Source: a bacterium (GTDB lineage Bacteria > Desulfobacterota > JAPLJL01). From it: a stretch of 64,000 nucleotides of DNA. Below, in pieces: positions 51,854 through 60,187 of the stretch; the stretch's first letter is position 1, and every line of letters begins with the position of its first letter. A program made the position numbers and the translations under genes. Under the pieces are notes generated by a model that worked only from the letters and a program-made list of their open reading frames with translations, made no database searches and was not told the DNA's origin. The stretch lies in NCBI GenBank assembly GCA_028713675.1, contig JAQTNV010000009.1:1-64000 (forward strand), written 5' to 3'.

Positions 51854-53584
51854 TTACCGGGGTCCGGCTTCATCCCCCGGCAGAAAAGCCAGCCCCCAGG
51901 TTCCCGGTCCCATGTGGGCGCCGGAAGTGAGGGAAAACGGCTTGACCAGGATCTCGGCCCGGGGACAGCGGTCTTTCACCTTTTCCCGGATCTCCCCTTT
52001 CACCCATTCCTCATTGTCGGTATATTCCAGCATGATCAGCGCCGGGGCGGAAGCGGGCGGCCTGTCCTTTAATTTCTCGAGCGCGTATTGGATCTGCTCT
52101 TTCTGGTTATGCGCCACCCCGACCTTCCTGGCCCCGTCCGCCCGCGGGCTGACCACCGGCTTCAGGCGCAGAATATCCCCGAAAAACGCTCTGGTTTTGG
52201 ATAACCTGCCGCCGGCGGCCACGTAGTGCAGGGTGTCCAGGAAGATGTATTCCTCGCAGGCGTCGACCATCTGCCGGGCGAAGGCAATGACTTCTTCGGC
52301 GTCCCTGGACTTCCGGGCGCGGCGGGCCGCGGCGATCGCCATCAGTCCCAGCCGCCCGGAGGCGGCCTGGGAATCCACGACGGTCAGGCGGTCTTCCGGG
52401 TCGTGCTCCTGCTTCCACTTCATCACCGCCTGGTAATTGCCGGTGAAAACCGAGCCCACGCAGAGGTACAGCGCCCGCGGATGAAGACTCAGGATTTTTT
52501 CATAATGCTGATTCCGCTCGAACACGGAAGCCTGCGAAGTGGCCACCCTGGTGCCTTTGCGCATCTCGGCGTACAGGTCCTCCGGGGCGACATACGACTC
52601 CGGAAACGCCGCCGTGCCCACGGTGAGATAACTGTCCAGGAGGGTCATGTTCAGATCGAGGCCGTCTTCCCGCGAGACGCTCCCGGCGCAATCCGTCACG
52701 ATGTGAATGGCCTGCTCCGGACGGGCGGCCGTGAATTTTTCCGTCTGCGCTTTCAGATCGTCGGCGTGCCAGGTCACGATCCGGCCCCACTCGGCCAGCC
52801 GGCTCCTGATCTGCTGTTGATCCCCGGCGTGCAGGTGGATTTTCAGGTAATCCCCCGAGCTGGTGGAAACCAGGCTCTCGCTCAGCTCGGAGATCCGCCC
52901 GATCGGCAGGCCCCCCTTCCCCGGGACCCGGATGACCGCGTCGATGCAGCTGCCCCCGGAGACTTCCGCCCGCCAGGCGGAATCGATGGAAATTTTTTCC
53001 TTGAACACCTCCGCGATCCGCCGGTAACCGCCTTCCCGGCCGGCCAGGGACTGGAAAAACCCGTCCAGGAAAATAAACATGCCCAGCGCGCCGGCGTCCA
53101 CGACCCCCGCCCGGCTCAGCGCCGGGATCATGTCGGCGGTCTCCCGCACGGTCCGCTCCAGCCGGTCCAGGACCGGCCCGGTCCATTGCCATCCGCCGGC
53201 GCGGTAGTGCCGGTCCGTTTCCTCCGCCAGCGCATCCAACAGGCTCAAGATCGTGCCGGGCTGCGGGTCGGCCACCGCCTGCCAGGCTTTTTCCCGCCCC
53301 CGCCTGACCGCTTCCGGAAAGGAGGAGCGCGGGCCGGGGTCCAGGAACCCGCGGAAGAACTGCGCGGCGATGTTCCCGGAATTTCCCCGGGCGGACAGGA
53401 GCAGCAGGTTTATGGTTTCTTCGGGTTTTTTAACGTCGGCGCCCAGGGGTAAAAGGCTGATGACCAGGTTGCGCCCCGTGTCCCCGTCGGCCAGGGGAAA
53501 CACATTGATCCGGTCCAAGAGGTCGGCCCAGGCCGCGACCCGTTCCGTGCCCCGGGCCAGGGCCTTTTTCATTTCCTCATTCAC
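51854..53584 (-). CDS. FakA-FakB fusion (DAK2/DhaL kinase plus DegV fatty-acid-binding protein)
   Basis: 576 residues from the GTG at 53584, which overlaps the thioesterase stop (GTGA); a longer frame lies inside the thioesterase gene. Residues 1-200 match the FakA kinase domain: NVFPLADGDTGRN with Asp33 and Asp35, SARGNSGNI, AGVVDAGALGMF. About 200-285 matches the FakA middle domain. About 292-576 is a complete DegV/FakB: TSQAS, VVDSQAASGRLGLM, TLHYVAAGGRLSKTR. In Gram-positives the separate proteins phosphorylate fatty acids to acyl-phosphates. Here one chain should bind and activate a free fatty or aryl-polyene acid for the adjacent acyltransferase. Confidence 0.87.
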   Translation of the reverse strand: MNEEMKKALARGTERVAAWADLLDRINVFPLADGDTGRNLVISLLPLGADVKKPEETINLLLLSARGNSGNIAAQFFRGFLDPGPRSSFPEAVRRGREKAWQAVADPQPGTILSLLDALAEETDRHYRAGGWQWTGPVLDRLERTVRETADMIPALSRAGVVDAGALGMFIFLDGFFQSLAGREGGYRRIAEVFKEKISIDSAWRAEVSGGSCIDAVIRVPGKGGLPIGRISELSESLVSTSSGDYLKIHLHAGDQQQIRSRLAEWGRIVTWHADDLKAQTEKFTAARPEQAIHIVTDCAGSVSREDGLDLNMTLLDSYLTVGTAAFPESYVAPEDLYAEMRKGTRVATSQASVFERNQHYEKILSLHPRALYLCVGSVFTGNYQAVMKWKQEHDPEDRLTVVDSQAASGRLGLMAIAAARRARKSRDAEEVIAFARQMVDACEEYIFLDTLHYVAAGGRLSKTRAFFGDILRLKPVVSPRADGARKVGVAHNQKEQIQYALEKLKDRPPASAPALIMLEYTDNEEWVKGEIREKVKDRCPRAEILVKPFSLTSGAHMGPGTWGLAFLPGDEAGPR

Positions 53585-54003
53585 GCCGGGCCTTTCAGGG
53601 CTTTCTGGATTTCTTCCGGGATGACCAGTTCCATTTCCATTTCGGGATATTTCACGGCGACCTGCTCCGAACTGCCCTTGGTGCAGAGCAAATTGTTCGA
53701 GACCAGGCGGATCTCGTAATTGATGATGATTTTCCTTTTGCATTCGGCGATTGTGGCGGTGCAGGTGAATTCGTCCTTGTAGCGGAGGGGATGGATGTAT
53801 TTCACGATCGTCCGGGAAATCGGGAAGACATACCCGGAATCCAGGTAAAAATTATGCAGGTCGAGGCCGATCTGGTCGAAAATTTCGGTGCGGGCCAGCT
53901 CGAAATACTTGAAATAATGCCCGTGCCATACCACCTGGATGGGATCGACATCATGAAAGGGCACCTTCAGCCGGACCGTGCAGGTTTTCGCGCTCTTGCT
54001 CAT
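53581..54003 (-). CDS. 4-hydroxybenzoyl-CoA thioesterase-family (hot-dog) protein
   Basis: 140 residues. HDVDPIQVVWHGHYFKYFELAR is the 4HBT signature with the active-site Asp. It matches the ApeK position in aryl-polyene clusters and may release or edit acyl chains from the carrier protein. The start ATG overlaps the ammonia-lyase stop (TAATG) and its stop overlaps the FakAB start, so the three genes are tightly coupled. A thioesterase next to a fatty acid kinase suggests release to a free acid followed by re-activation. Confidence 0.92.
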   Translation of the reverse strand: MSKSAKTCTVRLKVPFHDVDPIQVVWHGHYFKYFELARTEIFDQIGLDLHNFYLDSGYVFPISRTIVKYIHPLRYKDEFTCTATIAECKRKIIINYEIRLVSNNLLCTKGSSEQVAVKYPEMEMELVIPEEIQKALKGPA

Positions 54004-55538
54004 TACTGCCTCAGGAAATCCATTTCCGGCAGGGACTCGGCCAGGATTTCAATCTCCCGGTCCATCGGATGGTCCTGCCCGTTGGCCTTCACCCGGGACC
54101 GCACCGCGCCGGCCAGGGCGGCGAGCCGCGGCCGGGCTTTCAGCCCGCCGCGCAATTCACAGGCCTGGACCGCCGCCAAAAGCTGGATGGAGGCCACCCG
54201 GCTGACGAGGTAGCACTGCCGGGCCGCGTCGCGGGCGGAGATCGTCCCCATGCTGACCTTGTCCTGGTTGTGGGATTCCGTGGAGCGGGAAAAGGAGGCC
54301 GCGGGCAGGGTATTCTTCAGCGCTTCCGCGGTCAGGGCCGAAGCCGTGATCTGCATGGCTTTGAATCCGTGGTTGACCCGGGCCATCCCCCCGGAAATCT
54401 TGACCAGGTTGGCCGGCAGTCCCCGGCTGAAGCGGGGATCCACCAGCAGGGCCAGCTGCCGTTCCAGCAGGTCGGCCGCGGCGGCCAGGGCGCTTTTCAG
54501 GGCATCCATCGCGAACGCCACGTGCCCCCCGTAAAAATTCCCCCCCATCAGCACTTCCTTCCGTTCCCAGTCCAGGAGCGGGTTGTCGTTGGCGCTGTTG
54601 ATTTCATTCGTTATCCACTCTTCGATCCATTCCAGGGCGTCGGAAACCACTCCTAAAATCTGCGGGGCGCAACGGAGTGAATAGGGGTCCTGCAGGTCCG
54701 ACGGGTTCTTTGACTCCGGGGGCGGCGTGCCGTTGGCCCCGAGCAGTTTCCTTAATTTTTCCGCGACGATGATCTGGCCGGGGTGGGGCTTGCTGCCGGC
54801 GATGACGGGGTGGAAATGTTCGGAATGCCCCTGCAGGGCCTGGACGGCCAGGGCGGTGCCGGCGATCGCGGCCTCCAGGATATTCCGGGCCCGCCCGAGC
54901 GCCACGACGGCGATCCCGGTCATCATTGACGTGCCGTTGATGAAAGCCAGCGGCTCCTTCAGCTGGAAGCGGTATTTTTTTATCCCGGCCAGCGCGAGGG
55001 CCTTCCGGGCGGGGATGACCCGGCCCCGGTAAAGGACCTCACCTTCCCCCGCGAGGGCGCGGGCGATATACGACATGGGGGTCAAGTCCCCGGAGGCCCC
55101 GACGGAACCCAGGCTCGGGACCACCGGGGTGATGTCCCGGTTCAGGAATCTGCCGGTCTGGTTCAACAGGTTGACCGTGACCCCGGAATATCCCCGCGCC
55201 AGGCAGGCCATGCGGCAGACCATCGCGGCCCGGACCTCTTCCCGGTCCAGGGGCTGGCCGACGCCGCAGCCGTGATACTGCATCAGGTTTTCCCCCAGTT
55301 TTTCCATGTTGCTGCGCTGGGCGGGGGAAATCTGGTTCCCGCAGCAGCTGCCGTACCCGGTGGAGACCCCGTAAACGGGTATCCCCTTTCGCAGGGCCTG
55401 ATCCAGGACCTCCCGCGACCTTCTCATCCGGGCCAGGAAACCGCTCCGGGTGCTGACCGCCACCCGGGCCTGCCCCCGGGCCGCGGCCCCGACCTGCTTC
55501 AGGTTCAGGGCGCCTTCTCCGATCGTGATGGTTTTCAT
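54003..55538 (-). CDS. Aromatic amino acid ammonia-lyase (HAL/TAL family)
   Basis: 511 residues from the ATG at 55538 (MKTITIGEGALNL); the frame to 55613 is upstream DNA. The MIO cofactor tripeptide is Ala148-Ser149-Gly150 in VGASGDL. The catalytic Tyr is in VYGVSTGYGS (Tyr56). The selectivity position reads Tyr88-His89 (LMQYHGCG); a histidine here is typical of enzymes using tyrosine (or histidine), not phenylalanine. It is first gene of the minus-strand operon. The likely reaction is tyrosine to 4-coumarate, the starter acid of flexirubin-type polyenes; a true histidase role is less likely without hut genes. Confidence 0.9.
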   Translation of the reverse strand: MKTITIGEGALNLKQVGAAARGQARVAVSTRSGFLARMRRSREVLDQALRKGIPVYGVSTGYGSCCGNQISPAQRSNMEKLGENLMQYHGCGVGQPLDREEVRAAMVCRMACLARGYSGVTVNLLNQTGRFLNRDITPVVPSLGSVGASGDLTPMSYIARALAGEGEVLYRGRVIPARKALALAGIKKYRFQLKEPLAFINGTSMMTGIAVVALGRARNILEAAIAGTALAVQALQGHSEHFHPVIAGSKPHPGQIIVAEKLRKLLGANGTPPPESKNPSDLQDPYSLRCAPQILGVVSDALEWIEEWITNEINSANDNPLLDWERKEVLMGGNFYGGHVAFAMDALKSALAAAADLLERQLALLVDPRFSRGLPANLVKISGGMARVNHGFKAMQITASALTAEALKNTLPAASFSRSTESHNQDKVSMGTISARDAARQCYLVSRVASIQLLAAVQACELRGGLKARPRLAALAGAVRSRVKANGQDHPMDREIEILAESLPEMDFLRQ

Positions 55539-56210
55539 GTTTTTTCTTTTCTTTCCGCCTGCGTTTGAGATCTTTCTTCTGGTCCGGGTCGGGATCAATT
55601 CCGGCTCAATCAATCCGGTGATGAATATCCGGGCTCCTTACCTGTTTTCCCATATCCTTTGCATTTCCCCGCCTAAAATCAACCCTCCGGCAGGGCATAG
55701 CGCACAGAGCAGAGTGTCCATAGTGTCCGTAGTGTCCATAGTGTCAAAGAACAGTCCATTGTGTCCGTAGTGTCTATCGTGTCCATAGTGTCAAAGAACA
55801 GTCCATTGTGTCCGTAGTGTCCATCATGATCGCACAGAGCATAGAGCTCAGAATGTTTATCTGGTTTATCTGGTTTATCTGGTTTATCTGGTCTATCTGG
55901 TTTTACTACTTACTGCTTACTGCATACTGCCTACTGGTTACTGGCTTCTGGCTACCGGCTACCTGATACTGGCGCAGGCTAAAGCCTGCGGCTACCTGCT
56001 TTCACCTTTGACCTTTGAACTTTGACCTTTATTTGGCATTTGCCCCTCAGGGGTTCTCGTCCCGAGCCACCCTTCGGGGTCGAGGGAAGCTTGGGCATTT
56101 GAACTTTTGACTTTGCCCTATGCTCTCTGCCCTCTGCCCTTTGCTCTTTTCCCTTTGAGCTTTCACCTTTTACGCTTTACCCCTCACGCCTAACGTCTTT
56201 TACCTTTTGC
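55539..56210. repeat. Intergenic word-repeat array
   Basis: 672 bases without a gene. It holds 9-base words GTCCATAGT/GTCCGTAGT with a tandem 48-base period near 55736-55822, then a TTTATCTGG tandem (55856-55900) and TGCTTAC heptamers. Next come a CGCAGGCT/AGCCTGCG hairpin (near 55973), a second copy of the 49.6 kb segment (about 56024-56140), and GACCTTT heptamers up to the end of the radical SAM gene. Confidence 0.85.
55856..55900. repeat. 9-bp tandem repeat TTTATCTGG x5
   Basis: Five consecutive 9-base units, the last with one change (TCTATCTGG). It is the most regular example of the short word repeats in the window. Confidence 0.95.
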
Positions 56211-57560
56211 TTATTGTATAAGCTTTTCCCACAACGGCCCCGGGTATCCCCGGCGGTGAAACCGGGCGATGGTCTGATATATCTTTTCGCCCCCGTCGCC
56301 GATGATCCAGCTGGTTTTGCCGTTGATTTTTTCTTTCACCACTTTATTGATCTCGCCGCAGCCGGAAAATTCCCCGGAATAAAATATCGGGTCGAGCCCG
56401 ACGGCGTCTTTGCCGATTCTATTCTGCGCGACGGCCAGGTCCCAGAGCGAAGTGCGCGGGTAGACCCTGATTCCGCAGAAAATAAAGATTACGCATTTTT
56501 CCAGTTTCTCCGCCCGGCTGAAGGTCGTTTCCAGGGTTTCCCGGTTTTCGCCCGGGGCCCCGCAGAGCAGGTAATGCGCCACCTTCAGGCCGGCGGCGCA
56601 GGCCGCGTTATGACCGCTGATCACGGCCCGGACGTCAAAGGGCTTATTCAGGGAAACCAGCATCTCGTCGCAGAGGGAATCCGTGCCGAATTCCACGTGG
56701 GAGAGGCCGCCTTCCGCCAGCTTCCGGTAATAATCGTCCGGCATCGGGATGGGGCTGAAAAAAGCCCCCCAGGGGATCCGGACCCCTTTCCGGGCCAGGG
56801 CCCCGCCGACCTCCAGGCTGTATTTTACGTCCGCGTTAAACGAGGAATCCGTGAAAAAAATGAATTTCGCGCCGGCTTCCTGGAGTTCCAGGGCCTGGGC
56901 CGCCACTTCCCCGGGATCAAAACACCTCGTTTTGTTTCCTTCCAGTAAAGGATAGGTGCAATAGGAACAATTAAAGGGGCACCCCCTCTTGGTCTGGATA
57001 TTCATCATGCCGCCGTTCTGCAGGTAAAACCCCAGGTGCGGATCGTTCCGGTTTGATCTTCTCCGGATTTCCCCGGTCCAGGGTTCATTCCGGCCGGGTT
57101 TTCCTCCCGGGCGGATCACCCCCGGGACCAGGGCCGGATCGCCGCCCCGGCCCAGGGCCTCCAGCAGCAGCTTCAGCTTTTCGCCTTCGCCGATGATCCC
57201 GTAATCGGCCCCGGTTATTCTCATCAGCTCTTCCGGAAAGATGTTGAACGCGCTTCCGCCGAGGACGATGGGGGCGGGAGTGGCCTCCCGGATCTGCCGG
57301 GCGACGCCCTGGAAATCGGTCGTGAATTCCAGCGGGTAGGTCCCGTCCACGTTGTCAATGTTGCGCAGGGACATTCCGACCAGGTCGGGCCGGAATTCCC
57401 TGATCGCGTTTGTCACTTCCCGGTTGTTTCCGGAGGGGCAGAGATCCAGGATCCTGACCTCGTGGCTGTCCGCGATGGCCCCGGCGACATAATCCAGGCC
57501 GATCGGGTAGACCGGGTAGGGGTTCTTATATTTATTGGTCGAGACGAGTAATACTTTCAC
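56211..57560 (-). CDS. Cobalamin-binding radical SAM protein (A)
   Basis: 449 residues. An N-terminal B12-binding Rossmann domain (MKVLLVSTNKYKNPYPVYPIG; about 1-140) precedes a radical SAM core with CPFNCSYC near residue 195. HVEFGTDSLCDEML and a C-terminal tail follow. Class B-type enzymes of this kind methylate unactivated carbons or rearrange carbon chains in lipids and antibiotics. It lies last in a minus-strand unit with an ACP and two dehydratases, so its substrate is probably the ACP-bound chain. The exact reaction is unknown. Confidence 0.88.
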   Translation of the reverse strand: MKVLLVSTNKYKNPYPVYPIGLDYVAGAIADSHEVRILDLCPSGNNREVTNAIREFRPDLVGMSLRNIDNVDGTYPLEFTTDFQGVARQIREATPAPIVLGGSAFNIFPEELMRITGADYGIIGEGEKLKLLLEALGRGGDPALVPGVIRPGGKPGRNEPWTGEIRRRSNRNDPHLGFYLQNGGMMNIQTKRGCPFNCSYCTYPLLEGNKTRCFDPGEVAAQALELQEAGAKFIFFTDSSFNADVKYSLEVGGALARKGVRIPWGAFFSPIPMPDDYYRKLAEGGLSHVEFGTDSLCDEMLVSLNKPFDVRAVISGHNAACAAGLKVAHYLLCGAPGENRETLETTFSRAEKLEKCVIFIFCGIRVYPRTSLWDLAVAQNRIGKDAVGLDPIFYSGEFSGCGEINKVVKEKINGKTSWIIGDGGEKIYQTIARFHRRGYPGPLWEKLIQ

Positions 57561-57644
57561 CGCGGTTGCCTGGCTGATCTTACATAATATGGAATCAGAT
57601 ACATCAGGAGGCCGGAAGGCCGGTTTCCCGGACCTGGGCGGTTT

Positions 57645-58052
57645 TTATATCCGGTAGACCTGGAGCTCCAGGTTTCCCAGGATCCGGTCGCCATCGAAGG
57701 CGGTTCCCGAAAAGGTTCCGTAATTATCCCGGTCGACCAGTTTTTTCGCCGTCAGCGTCACCGTGTCGCCCACGGGAATCCCCGCGGCGAAAAAAGTCGC
57801 TTCCTTGATGCCGACGATCACCCCGGGGCCGCCCGGCTTCACCTTGTTTTTCTGGTTCCAGCCCACGGAAAATGCCACAGTCTGGGCCACCAGCTCGATA
57901 ATGATGATGATCCCGGCGTTTTGGGCGTCAACCAGGGGCCAGGTGTCGAGCACCCGGGCCCGGGCCCGGCAGGTGTTTTCATCAACCTCCAGGATCTCTT
58001 CTATCATCCTGATTCTTCCCCGGTGCGGGATGTAATCCTCTACATTAAACAT
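57645..58052 (-). CDS. ApeP/FabZ-like hot-dog dehydratase (1)
   Basis: 135 residues. YIPHRGRIRMIEEI supplies the His motif and LVAQTVAFSVG the acidic helix, the pattern of ApeP-type 3-hydroxyacyl dehydratases (PHR...ELVAQ). It removes water after FabG reduction to build trans double bonds. It lies 5 bases after the other hot-dog gene. Two different dehydratases in one cluster mirror the ApeI/ApeP pair, which work together on conjugated polyenes. Confidence 0.85.
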   Translation of the reverse strand: MFNVEDYIPHRGRIRMIEEILEVDENTCRARARVLDTWPLVDAQNAGIIIIIELVAQTVAFSVGWNQKNKVKPGGPGVIVGIKEATFFAAGIPVGDTVTLTAKKLVDRDNYGTFSGTAFDGDRILGNLELQVYRI

Positions 58053-58057
58053 GTCCG

Positions 58058-58429
58058 TCAGGAAGCGTCCGTGGCAACCATGACCAGGCCGGAGCAGACG
58101 ATTTCCCGGTCATGGTAAATTGTAAAAGCCCGGGAGCCGGGATCGCCTTCATCTTTTGTTAAAATCACCACGTCCAGTTCACAACCGGGCCGGGCGATAT
58201 TTCGGAATCTGACTCTTTTAAATTCTTTTAACACCAGCCTTACGCCTTTCCGCCGGGCATTTTCGTCCAGCACGTCCTGGACAAACTTGAGTAAAGCTAT
58301 GCCGGGCAGGATCGGGTCCTGGGGGAAATGGCCTTCGAACCAGGGCGAATCGGGGGGAACGGCAAAGCGGCCCTTGATCCGGTCGGACTCCGTCTCAAAT
58401 TTAACAAAATCAGACCAGATTTCTTTCAT
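58058..58429 (-). CDS. ApeI/FabZ-like hot-dog dehydratase (2)
   Basis: 123 residues. WFEGHFPQDPILPGIALLK is the FabA/FabZ-type core with the catalytic His in GHFP. The usual partner acid on the long helix is not obvious (FVQDVLDENARR), so it may depend on its neighbour for catalysis, as in the ApeI-ApeP heterodimer. It sits 5 bases after the ACP gene and 5 before the other dehydratase gene, so all three are co-translated. Confidence 0.82.
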   Translation of the reverse strand: MKEIWSDFVKFETESDRIKGRFAVPPDSPWFEGHFPQDPILPGIALLKFVQDVLDENARRKGVRLVLKEFKRVRFRNIARPGCELDVVILTKDEGDPGSRAFTIYHDREIVCSGLVMVATDAS

Positions 58430-58434
58430 TCACT

Positions 58435-58686
58435 TCAGGCGGAGGCGGGGATTATGGAAGAGACATAATCAACCACGTCTTTGACGGTCCGGATGTTTTT
58501 TATTTTCTCCTCGTCGATCTCGATATTCAGTTTCTCTTCGAGCATGCCGATCATGTCCAGGGCGTCAATGCTGTCCAGCCCCAGCTCCTCGAACAGCTTG
58601 GCGGAAAAGGAAATTTTCTCCTGCGGAACCTCAAACTGCTCCACGAAATAATACTTGATCATTTCGTAAATTTCTTCCTGCGTCAT
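58435..58686 (-). CDS. Acyl carrier protein (3)
   Basis: 83 residues. The carrier serine is Ser39 in EELGLDSIDALDM; acidic and helical as usual. It heads the minus-strand group ACP, dehydratase, dehydratase, radical SAM A. It is the third dedicated ACP of the cluster, closer to standard AcpP in length than ACP1. It may serve a different chain or the modification steps. Confidence 0.93.
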   Translation of the reverse strand: MTQEEIYEMIKYYFVEQFEVPQEKISFSAKLFEELGLDSIDALDMIGMLEEKLNIEIDEEKIKNIRTVKDVVDYVSSIIPASA

Positions 58687-58803
58687 TTTTCCCGAATCCC
58701 TTGAATTCTAATGATATTAATATGTTATCTTGCCGTTTTTTCCCGGGGGAAGATTATATTACCGCTCGGACAGGACTGTCAAACCGCGATCCGGGCCGGG
58801 GGT

Positions 58804-60015
58804 CTATGCCCGCGGACGTTTTTTCTGGGAGGATCTTAGGACGTCCAGGATGAGTTTGCTCATCCTGAGGGTCTGGGATTCTTTCGCGTAAAATTGTTCC
58901 CACGCCAGATGGTACAGCTTCTGCAATGTTTCCGGGCTCATGTTTCGCGGCCGGAAAACCACGTTGGCGGCGTTATAGTGGTTCCAGTCGCGGTCAAAAA
59001 TGCGTTTTTCCGATTCCAGCTGTTCCCAGTACTGGGTATGCGGAAAAGGCGTGAGGATCGTGAACTCCGCCAAGTCCAGGTCGACCGTCAGGAGAAAATC
59101 GATGAACCGCTTGATGAAATCCTCGGTGTGGTCATCCAGCCCGAGCAGGATGGTGCCCTCCACCCCGATCCCGTGGTCATGGCAGAGCTTGATCCGGTCG
59201 CGGATTTTGTCCGAGATGGTGTAGATGGCGTGATACACATACCAGCATCCGGCCTCCCGGGCCAGCTTCAGGAGCTCCGCGTCCGTGGAAATCGGATGGG
59301 AAACCCAGCGCTTGCCCATGCCCTTCAGGGCCCGGAACAGCGTTTTCTGGTACTCGAGGTTCTGCTCCAGCGAGTTGTCCACGATGAACAGGTAGGGCGA
59401 ACACCGCGCGACATCCTCCAGAACCCGGTCCATCGGCTTGATGCGGTGGACCCGGCCCCCCAGGAAGGGGGTGCAACAGGGCGCGCAATTGAAGCGGCAC
59501 CCGCGCGAGGTCTCCACCAGGTCGACCAGTTCCCAGCCCTTGTGAGTGTAGAATTGTTGCTTGTCCAGCAGGTCCCGGCGCGGGAGGGGAACCGCGGAAA
59601 TATCCGGAAAGGCTTCGTGGCGGTACACTTTTTTCATCCGCCCCCGCGTGAAGTCCTCCACCATCTGCGGGATCAGGCCCTCGCCCTCGCCGACCACGAT
59701 CGCGTCGGCGTGCGCGGCCGCCTCCTGCTCGTGCAGGGCCACCGCCAGCCCGCCCATGACCACGGTCTTGCCCCGGGCCTTGAACTTCCGCGCGATCTCG
59801 TAGCCGTTCGGGGTCTGGCTGGAGAGCATCATCGAGATCCCGATCAGGTCGGCGTCGCGGTCGAAATCGATCGGCTGGACATTCTCATCCGTGACCGAGA
59901 CCTCCACCCCGGCGGGAACGTTCGCCGCGGCCTGGATGACGCCCAGAGGGGGAAGATTAAACGGGGTCTGGCCGGAGAGCTTCGGCCAGGTCGGATAAAT
60001 CAGGTGAAAACGCAT
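58804..60015 (-). CDS. Cobalamin-binding radical SAM protein (B), DUF4070-like C terminus
   Basis: 403 residues. The B12-binding domain (about 1-130) has DLIGISMMLSSQT, VVMGGLAVALH and VVGEGEGLIPQ. The radical SAM motif CRFNCAPC lies near residue 175. The C-terminal part (FTILTPFPHTQYW, NHYNAANVVFRPRNMSPE) is of the DUF4070 type found in hopanoid methylases. It should act on a lipid or polyene chain, perhaps by methylation. It is divergent from radical SAM C with 172 bases between, and 117 bases ahead of the ACP3 gene. Confidence 0.9.
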   Translation of the reverse strand: MRFHLIYPTWPKLSGQTPFNLPPLGVIQAAANVPAGVEVSVTDENVQPIDFDRDADLIGISMMLSSQTPNGYEIARKFKARGKTVVMGGLAVALHEQEAAAHADAIVVGEGEGLIPQMVEDFTRGRMKKVYRHEAFPDISAVPLPRRDLLDKQQFYTHKGWELVDLVETSRGCRFNCAPCCTPFLGGRVHRIKPMDRVLEDVARCSPYLFIVDNSLEQNLEYQKTLFRALKGMGKRWVSHPISTDAELLKLAREAGCWYVYHAIYTISDKIRDRIKLCHDHGIGVEGTILLGLDDHTEDFIKRFIDFLLTVDLDLAEFTILTPFPHTQYWEQLESEKRIFDRDWNHYNAANVVFRPRNMSPETLQKLYHLAWEQFYAKESQTLRMSKLILDVLRSSQKKRPRA

Positions 60016-60149
60016 AACGGTGGCTTATCTTAACACACTCATTTCTCCTCCGGTAGGCCCGGAAAATCCGGAAAATACCGGAACTGTCCGGGGTGAAACT
60101 CGGGCCATTCTCCGTCGGCCGATCGGCTTTCCGGGCGGCGAAAAACGCA

Positions 60150-60178
60150 TTGCAATGTAACCGGGAAGATGTTATAAA
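60150..60178 (+). promoter_or_regulatory. Promoter of radical SAM C, close to the start codon
   Basis: TTGCAA, a 17-base spacer and TATAAA end nine bases before the ATG at 60188. A start of transcription near 60185 would leave almost no leader, and no Shine-Dalgarno is visible. Confidence 0.6.
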
Positions 60179-60187
60179 ATCACCCAA

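Noticed and set aside
55680-55985. Possible CRISPR array in the 55.7 kb repeat region
   Set aside because: Units are 7-9 bases with no spacers of constant length between longer repeats, and no cas genes are present.
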